Part shown: in pieces, positions 57,201 to 64,000 of the stretch
Layout of the letters: each line of letters opens with the position of its first letter
Numbering within the stretch: position 1 is the first letter of the stretch
From: Gari tellinella
Taxonomy: Eukaryota > Mollusca > Bivalvia > Cardiida > Psammobiidae
Assembly: GCA_922989275.2 (NCBI GenBank)
Contig: OV277866.1
Location: 36,473,246-36,537,245, forward strand
Reading direction: 5' to 3'
DNA: 64,000 bases
Program-made: the position numbers and the translations under genes
The notes under the pieces: model-generated
Told to the model about the DNA's origin: nothing
Databases searched by the model: none
Seen by the model: only the letters and a program-made list of their open reading frames with translations

Positions 57201-60200
57201 ACACAATCAGGGATAATATATAACTAGTCTAGTTATATATTATCCCTGACACAATCAATGTTATATATTGTAGATAATAACACGTTTTAGAAAATGTTTA
57301 CGAATCATTTAGACTTAAAACGTCAATCTGTTTGGATCAAGATAATAGTCCAAGGTACATGTACTAGGCTTCTGATGTGGTCCAAACTTTAGGCAAGGAA
57401 AATGTATCACTTATGTAGCTTTTTTGTTCTATATGTAGTTTTAAAGATATTGAAACAACAATGGAGACAGTACGTTCCATTGGCGTAATCCAAGTGACTG
57501 ACATAGAGTGCAAAATAGTATGGTGTATCTGTCAGCTTGTTATCCTTAGAGCAGCAACCTTAACTGCAGCATGTAAGTCATTACAACGACTAAACCCATC
57601 TACATCGGAATGTTGTAATGAGCCCTCCTTAGTTCACATTATGTATCAAAGAGTGTTTGCCCTTATGTGATGCTACACAATAGGGCGTCTCATCAGGGTT
57701 TACACGATTTGCAAAGGTCAGCTCTTGTGGGTAACAGACATTAATTAGTAAATGTTGTGGCATTTAGATAAACATTTTGCTGCGGCAATAACTTGGAGGA
57801 ATACATAATTTTTCATGAAACACAAGCGCAACTTCATCAATACATAAACGTTGTGAAAACATTTACAGAAATAATATGCGTTTTTCGTAGGAAGTCGTTA
57901 TAGAGAGGGAAATGGGCTTACATTTGCAAACAGCTTGAATCCAGATCAGATGCCGCGTCATGCGGCGTTTGATCTGGATTAAAGCTGTTTGTCACATGTC
58001 ATTCAGTTTATTTCTGTCAAAATGTCCATTATGTAACTTTGAGAAAAACAGCAGACAACATTTCTAAGCAGACCCTTTTACAGCAGTAAAAGCGTTAGAC
58101 ATAATCGTCCTGTGAAGGGACTTTCAGCAACGATTGTTGTTAGGAGTGAGTCGTTGTTTGAAAGGACCGTTGTTGGGAGGGAACGCAGTACTATCAAAGT
58201 ATCGTCCGAGTGGCAAGCTGCCGGATTCTGTTCCAAACAATTTGCCAAATGTTAGCCAAGTCACGCGTTAAGCACTTTAATGGTTAACATGTCTTCGCTT
58301 TCGAAACAGTTCGCTGCTAGACTCGAATACGTTGTTACACTTTTACGTTATAGTTAAAGTTGTCTCCAAGCTGCTTTAAAAGTCAGAAGTTCGGTTTCAG
58401 AGGTTAAATCTACATAAAAGAATGATTTCCTATTCAACGCCTCATACTTACCATTGATGACCTAGCTAGTAGTGTTGATGCACAAGAACAGGTCTACTGC
58501 ATACTGCTTGATTTCAGCAAGGCTTTCGACAAAGTTCCCCACAACAGACTCCTGATGAAACTCCACCAATACGGAATACGAGACAGTCTCCATCAGTGGA
58601 TCTCTAACTTTCTGATCGGCCGCACACAACAGGTAGTGCTCGATGGACAGTCTTCTCTCTCCACTGAAGTGACGTCTGGAGTACCGCAAGAGATAGTGCT
58701 CGGGCCGCTTCTGTTTTTGCTATACATCAACGACCTCCCTACAGCTGTAAACTCTACTGCCAGACTATTCGCCGACGACTGCCTCATTTACAGAAAAATC
58801 AAGACTGATGAAGACATCCTGCAGCAAGACCTTGACAGTCCCCAGAAATGGAAAGAACAGTGGCTTATGAGATTCAATCCAGACAAGTGTCAAGTTCTAC
58901 AGATCAGAAACAAGAGAACTACAACCCAGTCAGAGTACTTCATCCATGGCCATGTGCTCAACAATGTCGAGTCTGCTAAGTACCTAGGATTGAACATCCA
59001 CAAGATCCTCAGCTGGGACGAACACATCAACAAGTTCACCAAGAAAGCACATGGTACTTTGTCATTCCTTGGTCAAAACATCAGACGGTGCCCAACAAAC
59101 CTCAAAGCCCAATGTTACTCCACACTAGTGAGACCATCGTTGAAATACGCTTCAACTGTATGGAACCCTGCCAAGAAGGAGAGCATTAACAAGATTGAGG
59201 CGGTCCAACGTCGAGCTGCCCGCTTCGCCACTGGGGACTTCCAAAGAACCAGCAGTGTGACAGCCATGATGCAGCAACTCCATTGGACACCTCTCGAGGT
59301 CAGAAGACACAACGCCCAGGCAGTCATGATGTACCGTATTGTTTACAACCTGATTGACATACCAGCTGTACAATTCCTACAACAGACATCACGATCTACC
59401 CGCGGCCACTCAGCAAAGTACCTGATTACAAACACCATGACTTCGGTATACCGGCACTCATACTTTCCACAAGCCAAACGACTCTGGAACCAACTGCCTG
59501 GAACGATGGTGGTAGCGGACAGTCTGCACATCTTTAAATCATTGCTGCTGTCCAGTTCTTCCTCCTACTAAGTGCAAAATTGTTTTTATCCTGTTTTTAT
59601 TCGAGAATTGTACATAGGATGTTCATCCTTTTATGCTGCATCAAGTGCGATGATACTTTAGTGGTTCTGTGCTATGAAGGAAGAAGAAGAAGAACGCGTC
59701 TACGGTAAAACAAGGAAATGTATGTCTATCGCAAACGAAGCGGAGTCTTAAAGATATTTGCCATTCATATTTTTATAAATTGTGATGATTTTCATCAACT
59801 TGTAATTTCCTATATTTTTTGCGTTTTTTTTTGTGTTCATTATAGGAATAAACAACATCTTTTTGCAGTTCACGACGGTATGCATACATTGGCTTCGCAG
59901 GGGGTAAGTTTCGTAAACGCCCTTCGGGCGTTTAAGATAAACTTACCCTGCGAAGCTGATGTATTCATAACGCGTGAACGGCAAAAAGATGTTGTTTATT
60001 CCTTATGTTTATATTTTTTATTTTCTGTCTTGTCCATTAAATGTGTTATTTGACCAGATTTGTTTTCATGTATATAAATGTATCATATACCGGCCAAATA
60101 GGTTTGACAGATGTAATCCTGGATGTAACAGCCATTCGATCTCTATATTATGCTGTATGAAATGTAGTACAAATACATGTTTTGGAGTTGATTACAAAGT

Positions 60201-61165
60201 TAAGATTTTACCCAGTAAACTGTCGCTGTGTGCTTAACGAACACTTATGAGACATTAAAAATAAACAATGCAACTTAAATATCTATAACTACAGCATATT
60301 TTAAAAAATCGGTTGCGCATGTTTATTTCAGCCTAATTACACTCCATAGCAACCATTAGCTGGTCGCTAGGTCGGTATCTCTCCGCGGCGAAGCCTCCGC
60401 CCTCTGTCTAACTGGCTGGAACCAGATTCGATTTGTAGGTTCATCGGGAATTGACCTGCATATTTTTAATACGATTACATAGAGACTTTACAGTGTTAAT
60501 GTAAATATTTTATTGTAACCGGTAACAAACAACATCTCCCGTACTGTTTACAGTACAACTTTATTTTCTTTAGGTCTCTCGTGTTTAGTAAGAAGATCAG
60601 GTAGACATGATGTGGGTATTGCAGTGGATGGGTCATTCTTCCTGGGGAATGAAACGTTCAGAGCAGTTCTAACAGAGAAGCTTCAGGAGTTAGTGAATGC
60701 TGATATAAAGGTATGTTGACAACACGTTATGATTCCCTGATATGATATCAACGTGGAGAAAAAAAATACTAGTTTGTCTTTTTTTCAAATAAAAATAAAG
60801 CTCTTATCGCCGTCCCGGCGTTCGCGTCGTCGTTCGAAAATTAAATGTTTGCCGTAACTTCTTCAATTTTTCATAATTGTACAACCTTTAGTTTCGGTAT
60901 GCATTGACAATGGATTTAGATCTGAATGACAGTCAGTTTTGGTATGATCAGACGCCTGGTGACCCGGCCTCTGATTTGGCTCACAACGTCTCGTAACAGA
61001 AATATTTTGTTTTAGCATCAATGCCTTCAATGGGGTATATAACGTCTTCTCAAACTGTAATACTGTTGGTTCATTTTTCAGCCTTATTTCATTTGCTGTC
61101 CAGACGGAAGTGGACTTGGAGCCGCGGCTGCCGCAGCTTTGCAGACAAAGCTTGATGGATCCTAG
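45197..61165 (+). CDS. HK: Hexokinase, single-domain, 11 coding exons, complete
   Basis: Predicted ATP-dependent hexose 6-phosphotransferase, the cytosolic first step of glycolysis. Exons: 45197-45259, 46313-46475, 52221-52360, 53193-53414, 54239-54338, 54937-55016, 55666-55778, 56508-56663, 57439-57572, 60574-60710, 61082-61165. They join in frame to 1392 nt (463 aa), the usual length of a 50-kDa hexokinase or glucokinase. Motifs seen: DLGGTN (84-89, phosphate loop), LGFTFSFP (149-156, with the sugar-binding Ser), WTK (170-172), NDT (207-209, Asp208 being the family catalytic base), GTGTNACY (230-237), FEKM (295-298), YLGE, VDGS, and GSGLGAA (445-451, nucleotide pocket). Every intron has GT-AG ends. 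The ATG is chosen because it is preceded by an in-frame TAG at 45119-45121 with no other ATG between. There is no signal peptide and no second hexokinase domain. Odd: K262 stands where the family has the glucose-binding Glu of TEW. It is either an active divergent enzyme or a non-catalytic paralogue. Confidence 0.9.
45292..45716. mobile_element. Compound family A element in hexokinase intron 1
   Basis: TACAGTGGAGAAAACGTTATTC at the left and GAATAACGTTTTCTCTACTATA at the right, with two successive module 1 palindromes (about 45357-45420 and 45534-45600) each followed by a GTTTAAACGGGAAAGAATT-type arm. The first right arm runs straight into a second left arm, so this looks like an internal duplication by recombination. 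It begins 33 bp after exon 1. Confidence 0.82.
45765..45960. mobile_element. Family D fragment in hexokinase intron 1
   Basis: TATCTACAACGACCCTCCGA, ACAACGATTCCCTCCTTACA and GCAATATCGTCTGCTTGAAT match the left half of family D. The rest is replaced by other sequence. Confidence 0.6.
46018..46160. repeat. Family K palindrome in hexokinase intron 1
   Basis: GTCGTTCTTAAGCATTTGAT, TGGTCAGATTTGAGCC and complement GGCTCAAGTCTGACCAATCA, AATGCTTGAGAAC. Confidence 0.72.
46313..46475 (+). CDS. HK: Hexokinase coding exon 2 (N-terminal helices)
   Basis: Residues 22-75 plus one base of codon 76. The acceptor is TTTACTTTCACAG and the donor is G|GTAAGT. The text LDDVTLLKVRDLLDVNISDA fits the N-terminal helices of hexokinases. 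PLDLSPSYVCDIP aligns with the family motif LPMLPTYVxxxP that comes just before the phosphate loop. The phase-1 end joins exactly to exon 3. Confidence 0.82.
46495..46577. mobile_element. Family A element, left end only, at the start of hexokinase intron 2
   Basis: TACAGTGGTGGAGAAGTATTTC, then the AACGCGTTTACGCTAAAAAC arm and GCAAGCAGTTTGGAGCC, then unrelated sequence. It starts 20 bp after the exon 2 donor. Confidence 0.75.
47495..49108 (+). pseudogene. Non-LTR retrotransposon reverse transcriptase, frameshifted, in hexokinase intron 2
   Basis: RT fragment in three frames: 47495-48016 (GKASGPDGLPNQLLKE, YRPISLTTVCCKILE, HGFRSGHSCESQL), about 48021-48561 (LILDFSKAFDTVPHKRLL, SGVPQGIVLGPLMFL, catalytic FADDCLLY at about 48307) and 48551-49108 (YTALVRPILEYSDTVWDP to DWNNLTEDYV). 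The breaks are frameshifts near 48016 and near 48500. The endonuclease part is absent. A GATACA repeat near 49170 may be the tail. It resembles the copy at 58444-59571 in motif order but differs clearly in sequence, so it is a different family of the Jockey/CR1 type. Dead copy. Confidence 0.87.
49325..49705 (-). mobile_element. tRNA-related interspersed repeat (copy 2), in hexokinase intron 2
   Basis: On the minus strand it reads GTGCATCTGGCATTTGAAAA, then the tRNA-like core with TTAGCTCAGGTGGCAG (box A) and GGGTTCGAATCCCACCAGAG (box B) at about 49475-49393, then a T-run and TTATCCTAAACTAATT. It is co-linear with 36915-37330. Box A is better kept in this copy. Confidence 0.72.
49793..49842 (+). 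repeat. Possible tRNA-like remnant
   Basis: GGAGGTCTAATGTGTTACAGTGTTGGC is followed by TTTCGAATCCCGGCCGA, which resembles a box A then box B arrangement of a degenerate tRNA-derived repeat. It is short and has no second copy that I found in the window. Confidence 0.3.
50284..50348. repeat. Module 1 palindrome in hexokinase intron 2
   Basis: AAACAGTTTGAATCCTGATC, TGACGCC and GGCGTCTGATCTGGATCCAA, ACTGTTTGC. Surrounding element ends are not clear. Confidence 0.65.
51252..51489. mobile_element. Family B element in hexokinase intron 2
   Basis: TTAACCCTTTCTCCGTTGAACCC to GTGGGCACAAATGAGTTAA with module 1 at about 51382-51450 (GTAGACTCTGATCAGACGCC). Its right TTAA is also the left TTAA of the adjoining family F element. 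Confidence 0.8.
51486..51692. mobile_element. Family F element sharing its TTAA with a family B element
   Basis: TTAATACGCCTTTTATTTAC to AAACAGGCTATCGGCTAAAG. Module 2 is reduced (CTTAAATCAGGTCGAAAGGC..CCTGCTTTAAG). Confidence 0.7.
52221..52360 (+). CDS. HK: Hexokinase coding exon 3 (DLGGTN phosphate loop)
   Basis: Residues 76-122. The acceptor is CTCATCACCAG and the donor is GAG|GTACGT. It contains VYLGIDLGGTNLR, the hexokinase phosphate-1 loop (usual form ALDLGGTNFR), and ends IPTDILQGTGTE, matching the family text IPxxIMxGTGxxLF. Intron 2 before it is 5.7 kb and holds a retrotransposon. Confidence 0.93.
52507..52756. mobile_element. Family A element in hexokinase intron 3
   Basis: Complete copy: TACAGTGGAGAATCTGTTATTC to GAATAACAGATTATCCACTGTA with a perfect module 1 (GATCAGACGCCGGGTTACCC and complement). 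A separate hairpin (52758-52828, ATGCAATACAACAGTAATGA to TTACTGTTATCCTGCATT) follows directly. Confidence 0.87.
53193..53414 (+). CDS. HK: Hexokinase coding exon 4 (sugar-binding LGFTFSFP)
   Basis: Residues 123-196, phase 0 at both ends. LFDFIADF, PLGFTFSFPVVQ, LLHWTKNF and GVEGKDVKQLLNDA follow the family pattern closely. Ser154, Thr171 and Lys172 correspond to sugar-contacting residues of hexokinases. The acceptor is TTTTCTACAG. The donor GTACCT is weak, but phase and alignment fix it. Confidence 0.95.
53415..54238 (+). other. Hexokinase intron 4
   Basis: No element family was recognised here except the isolated perfect hairpin at 53989-54026. Confidence 0.6.
53989..54026. repeat. Perfect hairpin in hexokinase intron 4
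   Basis: 17-bp arms CCTTATCAAACTGCTCC and GGAGCAGTTTGATAAGG around TGGG. It stands alone; no TIR element is visible around it. Confidence 0.85.
54239..54338 (+). CDS. HK: Hexokinase coding exon 5 (catalytic Asp, NDT)
   Basis: Residues 197-229 plus one base. It carries CVAIVNDTVSTLLSG, matching the family VVAVVNDTVGTMM; Asn207 and Asp208 (the catalytic base) are present. The residue after the valine is Ser where most members have Gly or Ala. Donor G|GTAAGG, acceptor CACATACAG. Confidence 0.94.
54458..54650. mobile_element. Family I element in hexokinase intron 5, target duplication GGATA
   Basis: CAGGGCTCTAGATAAGGGGA to TTTTATCTGGAGCCCTG, flanked by GGATA at 54453-54457 and 54651-54655. Same ATCATTATAATCGTCTCAAA, GAGACGATTCTAATGAGTAG centre. 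Confidence 0.86.
54937..55016 (+). CDS. HK: Hexokinase coding exon 6 (GTGTNACY)
   Basis: Residues 230-256. The GT split from exon 5 rebuilds GTGTNACYFE, the strongly conserved family motif whose Asn (234 here) contacts the sugar. The exon ends in GLGDKEQ before the donor GTAAGC. Confidence 0.94.
55666..55778 (+). CDS. HK: Hexokinase coding exon 7 (altered glucose pocket, DTKW)
   Basis: Residues 257-293. The text VAIDTKWNKFGEDG aligns with the family motif VNTEWGAFGDxG. The family Glu before the Trp (Glu256 in human glucokinase, as I recall it) is encoded here by AAA, Lys262. The rest of the exon, EYDLEVNKYSTHSERM, fits the following helix. Donor AT|GTGAGT, phase 2. Confidence 0.93.
55968..56105. 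repeat. Family K palindrome in hexokinase intron 7, eroded
   Basis: GTGGTTTTAAAGGTTTGGAA, TTGAGTTTGAAATCGTTCTT, AAGCTT with partial complement CCAACCAAACGCTTAAGATTG, AGCTTGAACA. Confidence 0.5.
56258..56481. mobile_element. Family C element (TTAA-flanked, TIR CCCCTTCACTGCC) in hexokinase intron 7
   Basis: TTAACCCCTTCACTGCCTTA to ATGGCAGTGAAGGGGTTAA, module 1 at about 56309-56372 (GGATCCTGATCAGACGCCGC). It ends only 26 bp before exon 8, so it supplies part of the sequence just upstream of the polypyrimidine tract. Confidence 0.85.
56508..56663 (+). CDS. HK: Hexokinase coding exon 8 (FEKM..YLGE)
   Basis: Residues 294-345. IFEKMMCSMYLGEIARLVLK matches the family FEKMVSGMYLGELVRLIL, and the second pocket Glu (Glu296) is kept. 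The acceptor is CCTCCTTTCAG. The donor is taken as AG|GTATAAG (phase 2) because only that choice keeps exon 9 open. GTAAGG five bases earlier is a stronger-looking site but breaks the frame. Confidence 0.9.
57200..57257. repeat. Perfect hairpin flanked by short direct repeat, hexokinase intron 8
   Basis: 20-bp arms TCAGGGATAATATATAACTA and TAGTTATATATTATCCCTGA around a 3-base loop. GACACAATCA precedes and follows it, overlapping the outermost arm bases. Confidence 0.82.
57439..57572 (+). CDS. HK: Hexokinase coding exon 9
   Basis: Residues 346-390. The acceptor TATATGTAG gives SFKDIETTMETVRSIGV, continuing VTDIECKIVWCICQLVI and LRAATLTAA, which fit the helices ahead of the C-terminal VGVDGS strand. 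The donor is T|GTAAGT, phase 1. The next exon lies 3 kb away, past a retrotransposon. Confidence 0.88.
57890..58192. mobile_element. Family D element in hexokinase intron 9
   Basis: GTCGTTATAGAGAGGGAAAT, module 1 at about 57926-57992 (GAATCCAGATCAGATGCCGC), AACGATTGTTGTTAGGAGTG, then GTTGTTGGGAGGGAACGCAGTA. It lies 250 bp upstream of the retrotransposon in the same intron. Confidence 0.75.
58444..59571 (+). pseudogene. Non-LTR retrotransposon reverse transcriptase, 5'-truncated, in hexokinase intron 9
   Basis: A single open frame reads from 58444 to the stop at 59571. It starts inside the RT palm and has LLDFSKAFDKVPH, then SGVPQEIVLGPLLFLLYIND, then the catalytic FADDCLIY (58771-58794), then YLGLNI and C-terminal text ending in FPQAKRLWNQLP. 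The family motif SGVPQGxVLGP reads PQE here. The endonuclease and the RT fingers are missing, the usual result of 5' truncation. A short GAA repeat at about 59677 may be its tail. The frame is intact, which suggests a fairly recent insertion. It is in the same orientation as the host gene. Clade: Jockey/CR1-like by motif spacing, not certain. Confidence 0.88.
59892..59956. repeat. Hairpin in hexokinase intron 9
   Basis: GCTTCGCAGGGGGTAAGTTT, CGTAAACGCCCTTC folds on GGGCGTTTAAGATAAACTTA, CCCTGCGAAGC. Arms about 31 bp with few mismatches. Confidence 0.8.
60574..60710 (+). CDS. HK: Hexokinase coding exon 10 (VDGS)
   Basis: Residues 391-436. HDVGIAVDGSFFLGNETFRA matches the family VGVDGSLYKxHPxF. 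Acceptor TTTCTTTAG, donor AAG|GTATGT, phase 0. Confidence 0.92.
61082..61165 (+). CDS. HK: Hexokinase terminal coding exon 11 (GSGLGAA)
   Basis: Residues 437-463 plus TAG. CPDGSGLGAAAAALQTKLDGS matches the family C-terminal nucleotide-binding motif GSG(K/R)GAAxxxAxAxRL and ends at the normal place. Leu replaces the usual Lys or Arg in the glycine-rich turn. The acceptor is TTCATTTTTCAG. Confidence 0.93.
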   Translation, partial: PYFICCPDGSGLGAAAAAALQTKLDGS

Positions 61166-61222
61166 AGGACTTAGTAGATAACAATTTGGAAATACGTTAC
61201 TCATTTCAAATGAACAGGCTTA

Positions 61223-61228
61223 AATAAA
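61223..61228 (+). terminator. Candidate poly(A) signal of hexokinase
   Basis: AATAAA lies 58 bases after the hexokinase stop codon. A second AATAAA sits at 61540-61545. Either could end the transcript. The assignment is by position only. Confidence 0.4.
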
Positions 61229-61749
61229 CCAGAAGCAAATACTAGTTTGCACCTATATAGATTAAACCAATCGAATGCTCTTCTGTCTGCCACGTGACGA
61301 TACAAGAGAAATCAGTATTGTACTGAATTGTTAAAATGCGATCCCGAAGCGCCATGTTTTTCATATCGGACTCAAGTCCCGAAAATCCACATCATTTTCG
61401 TTTTGTATTGGACAACTCTTCCTAACTTCGTGAAGAGTTACTTCCCTTGTTTTTGGGAATTGAGAAGTCAAAGGCTAGAAGGAATAGGAAAAAAAAAGTC
61501 ATGTAGTTTCATTTGTGATTCTATAATTTTATAATGTGAAATAAAGAGGTAATTTAAAGGTGTGTCGTACAATAATGAATTCAATTAGACTCGAACACAG
61601 CAGTCATAATTCATAAATATGGATTATGACCGCTTTGTACTCGTCCAATAGAATTCAGAATGGTACTAAACATTGTTAAAATAACCACATATTGTTAAAC
61701 AGTTTGGAGTAACTCGGCGTCTGATTTGGCTCTAAATTGTTTCTATTAA

Positions 61750-61946
61750 AGTGCTCCCTCTGCATCCTCATTCAATGGGATACGCATAGTATGTGTGTTG
61801 TTTGGAGGGAGTTGCTATAGGGAAGGAAAATTATTACCTTTCTAAGTATGACTTAGCTTACATTTGCAAACAGTTTGAACCAAGATCAGACTCCGCGTAA
61901 CGGGGAACGATGATTGGATGGCCGTTGTATGGAGGGATCACTGTAT
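61750..61946. mobile_element. Family D element, short
   Basis: AGTGCTCCCTCTGCATCCTC to TGTATGGAGGGATCACTGTA. Only the left arm of module 1 remains (GAACCAAGATCAGACTCCGCG). Confidence 0.62.
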
Positions 61947-62030
61947 GACAGGTTGTGGACGGTATTGTTAAGTCGCATAGGTAAATAGTTTGGTGTGTTA
62001 CAAGACTCCGAATTACAGGTGATTTGACCT

Positions 62031-62221
62031 CAGGGCCCCAGAAAAGGGGATTATTTCAAAAACTAAAATCTTTATTTCTGCATTAAACCCTATGATGTCA
62101 ACACTTATTAGAGTCGTCTCTTTGAGACGATTCTAATTAGTAGAAAAACATAGGATTGGTGCTGGCACGATTGAGACACAATTGGTTTTGTTCAGTTTAC
62201 TCCTCCATATCTGGAGCCCTG
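62031..62221. mobile_element. Family I element with 6-bp target duplication TGACCT
   Basis: CAGGGCCCCAGAAAAGGGGA to CCATATCTGGAGCCCTG, flanked by TGACCT at 62025-62030 and 62222-62227. Confidence 0.86.
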
Positions 62222-62227
62222 TGACCT

Positions 62228-63258
62228 GTCTCCAAATTGTTTACCGCGGACATAAGTTGAGTTTACTAACAATCTTGGGGGAAAATATCACAATAATTGA
62301 TTGAATATATAAACAGTACATGCATAAGTGCATATGAATAACATAATTAAATGTATTAACCCTTTCACCCTTGAAACCTTAAATGGACAATTCAATTTAC
62401 AATTAAATATAGCACATTTTACATGTAACTACATGTATTAGATGTGAGTTTTACAATATAAATGGAAATGACAAAGATAACAATGAAAACCAATATCCGT
62501 AGGGTCCTTGAAGAAACCATCTGGTATGTGTCTACATTGTTTGCACAAGACAAGTGTACTCTTCATAGGTACATTGATTGTGAAGGACGACTATATTCGA
62601 CACTAGAGATGCGATTGAAGGGATGGGGGCATTGAAATAAACAAAACAGATTACTATCATCGAACATTGATAACTTGAACTTGCTTCATTCAAACGTGCC
62701 CGCAGTAGTTCAGTTGAAATTAAATAACCCAAACTTGATGAACCCGTTTGGCGCCAAATAAATCGGTACGGTTTTACTTTTTTGCCGTTATTATGTAGTC
62801 TTATTGAATATTATTGCCAGCAAGATCGTTTGTGTTTTTACTAATGTACAATGTAGTATGACTAAAGAAAACTAGATACAGTGTCAACCAGTTTGGATCC
62901 TGATCAGACGCCGCGTTACGCGGCGTCAGACCTGGATCCAAACTGTTGCAGTAATTTTTATGCGACTACGGCGCCGAAAGGGTTATGTAGAATATACTGG
63001 TATTGTAAAGTTAAACATAGGGAGATCACGTTGCAATATAGCTCGAGTCATGGACGCCTCACTGTTCTTAGTATGCATCGAAGTTTTTTGTCCAAAAAGC
63101 TATCCGTATTATTTGTATCCTGCTTTTATCAGTCACCTATATCAAATACTGTCAATAGGTCTTCTTTTTATTATGTGCTTAATGCAAGTTGGCCTGTCGT
63201 TAAAGCATTGAAAATACAAGAGTTGTTCCCAGTCAGTTTTAATCTGCTGCTGAATACA
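62228..63258. other. No gene recognised
   Basis: Contains an eroded family M-like stretch (CCCTTTCACCCTTGAAACCT, TAAATGGACAATTC near 62357) and the module 1 palindrome at 62886-62947. The frames at 62881-63273 and 62960-63211 are not convincing. Confidence 0.45.
62886..62947. repeat. Module 1 palindrome
   Basis: CCAGTTTGGATCCTGATCAG, ACGCCGCGTTACGCGGCGTC, AGACCTGGATCCAAACTG. Arms about 28 bp with few mismatches. Confidence 0.72.
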
Positions 63259-63637
63259 GTGAAACCCCTCTAAACTTGATTTGTGTGGGGACGACATAAA
63301 ATACCGGTTTAGAGGGGTTTCCAGTTCAGATGAATTTTAACCAATTACCATCTTGTTTCTAGTATGGAAGAAACGAGGATGACCAGTAAAGGCGGGTTGA
63401 AAGTTAAGTACGGCGCATTCTGCTTTACTTTCAACCTGCTTCAAACTATCATCTACTAGAATATAGAAACTATTTATGATCATACATATTCATAAATGCA
63501 TTCCCTTCAGTGTAGAAACAGAATGAAGGTGTATAGGGTTTAAATATAGAAGGATTGAAAACGGAACCAAAGATTGTGTCTGGTTGATAGAGAATTTCGG
63601 TATTTCGAGGTTCCAGTTTGCAGAGGTTCCACTATAT
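63259..63637. mobile_element. Long TIR element with nested family F remnant
   Basis: ACAGTGAAACCCCTCTAAAC, AAAATACCGGTTTAGAGGGG at the left and TTCGAGGTTCCAGTTTGCAG, AGGTTCCACTATA at the right. The middle holds CCAATTACCATCTTGTTTCT and half of module 2 (CGCATTCTGCTTTACTTTCA). Same arrangement as 26617-27030. Confidence 0.68.
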
Positions 63638-64000
63638 TCCATTGTATTTAAACGCATATCGGTATATAAAGAATTGGCAGTTCTTGGAACTTATAATAAA
63701 TACCTAGACAGTTCAAATGTTGTTGTATCTTTATTATAAACATTTTATCGAGAATAATGTGTTTCCCCTGTGCGGAAATATTCCCCCTAAATGTACACAT
63801 AAAAAACACTCATTGATGTTGTTGGAGACTAACTACAATATTTCTTTCAACTGCTGTCAAATTCACATACCTTACACTTTTTCGGCTATCAGTGTATATT
63901 AAGGCTTTTTGAAAACAATGTAGACCCAGCTCAAACAGTTCATAAAGTAACAAAGTCATTACCTATTGCTCAAACATTTAATCCTAGCCTGCTAGACTGT

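Noticed and set aside
57461..57670. 69-codon frame starting METVRSIGV as a separate small gene
   Set aside because: It is hexokinase exon 9 read through its donor site. The ATG is internal.
4513..57992. Regularly recurring palindromes that resemble CRISPR repeats or terminators
   Set aside because: They are dispersed over kilobases, lie inside inverted-repeat elements with their own ends, and the genome is eukaryotic. No cas-like gene is present.

Overview
The window looks like nuclear DNA of a bivalve mollusc. The evidence is AT-rich sequence dotted with ACATGTA-type words, a spliced gene with GT-AG introns, non-LTR retrotransposon remnants and very many small palindromic inverted-repeat elements. 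A dreissenid such as zebra or quagga mussel is my best guess, but this is an impression. No bacterial operon, phage or CRISPR structure is present. Most open frames in the window are chance frames.

The one host gene I can support is a complete single-domain hexokinase on the + strand, 45197..61165. I assembled 11 coding exons whose splice phases all agree, giving 463 codons plus a stop. The ordered motifs are DLGGTN, LGFTFSFP, WTK, NDT, GTGTNACY, FEKM..YLGE, VDGS and GSGxGAA. Its introns (about 14.6 kb in total) hold two reverse-transcriptase remnants and at least ten small palindromic elements. One glucose-pocket residue, the Glu of the family motif TEW, reads Lys (K262), so the protein may be a divergent or inactive paralogue.

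Layout: 1..37 kb is gene-poor and built from short inverted-repeat elements, often nested, with a foldback structure with coding-like arms (22.26..23.24 kb), a long TAC/ACT microsatellite (31.1..31.55 kb) and a tRNA-related repeat (36.9..37.3 kb). 37.46..41.42 kb is a retrotransposon with an inverted 5' part, into which a perfect-period 847-bp tandem triplication has grown. 42.5..44.2 kb is the 3' end of a second retrotransposon type. 45.2..61.2 kb is the hexokinase gene. 61.2..64 kb is repeats again.

The small elements fall into at least a dozen families by their ends (letters A to M are my own labels): TA-flanked (A, D, G, L), TTAA-flanked (B, C, F, M), CAGGG-ended with 5- to 7-bp target duplications (H, I), and others (E, J, K). 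Families with unrelated ends carry one of two central palindromes: module 1, CAAACAGT..GATCAGACGCCG..CGGCGTCTGATC..ACTGTTTG, or module 2, CTTAAAGCAGG..AAAGCAGAATGCGCC..GGCGCATTCTGCTTT..CCTGCTTTAAG. This sharing of the same palindrome between element families with different termini is the most unusual structure in the window.
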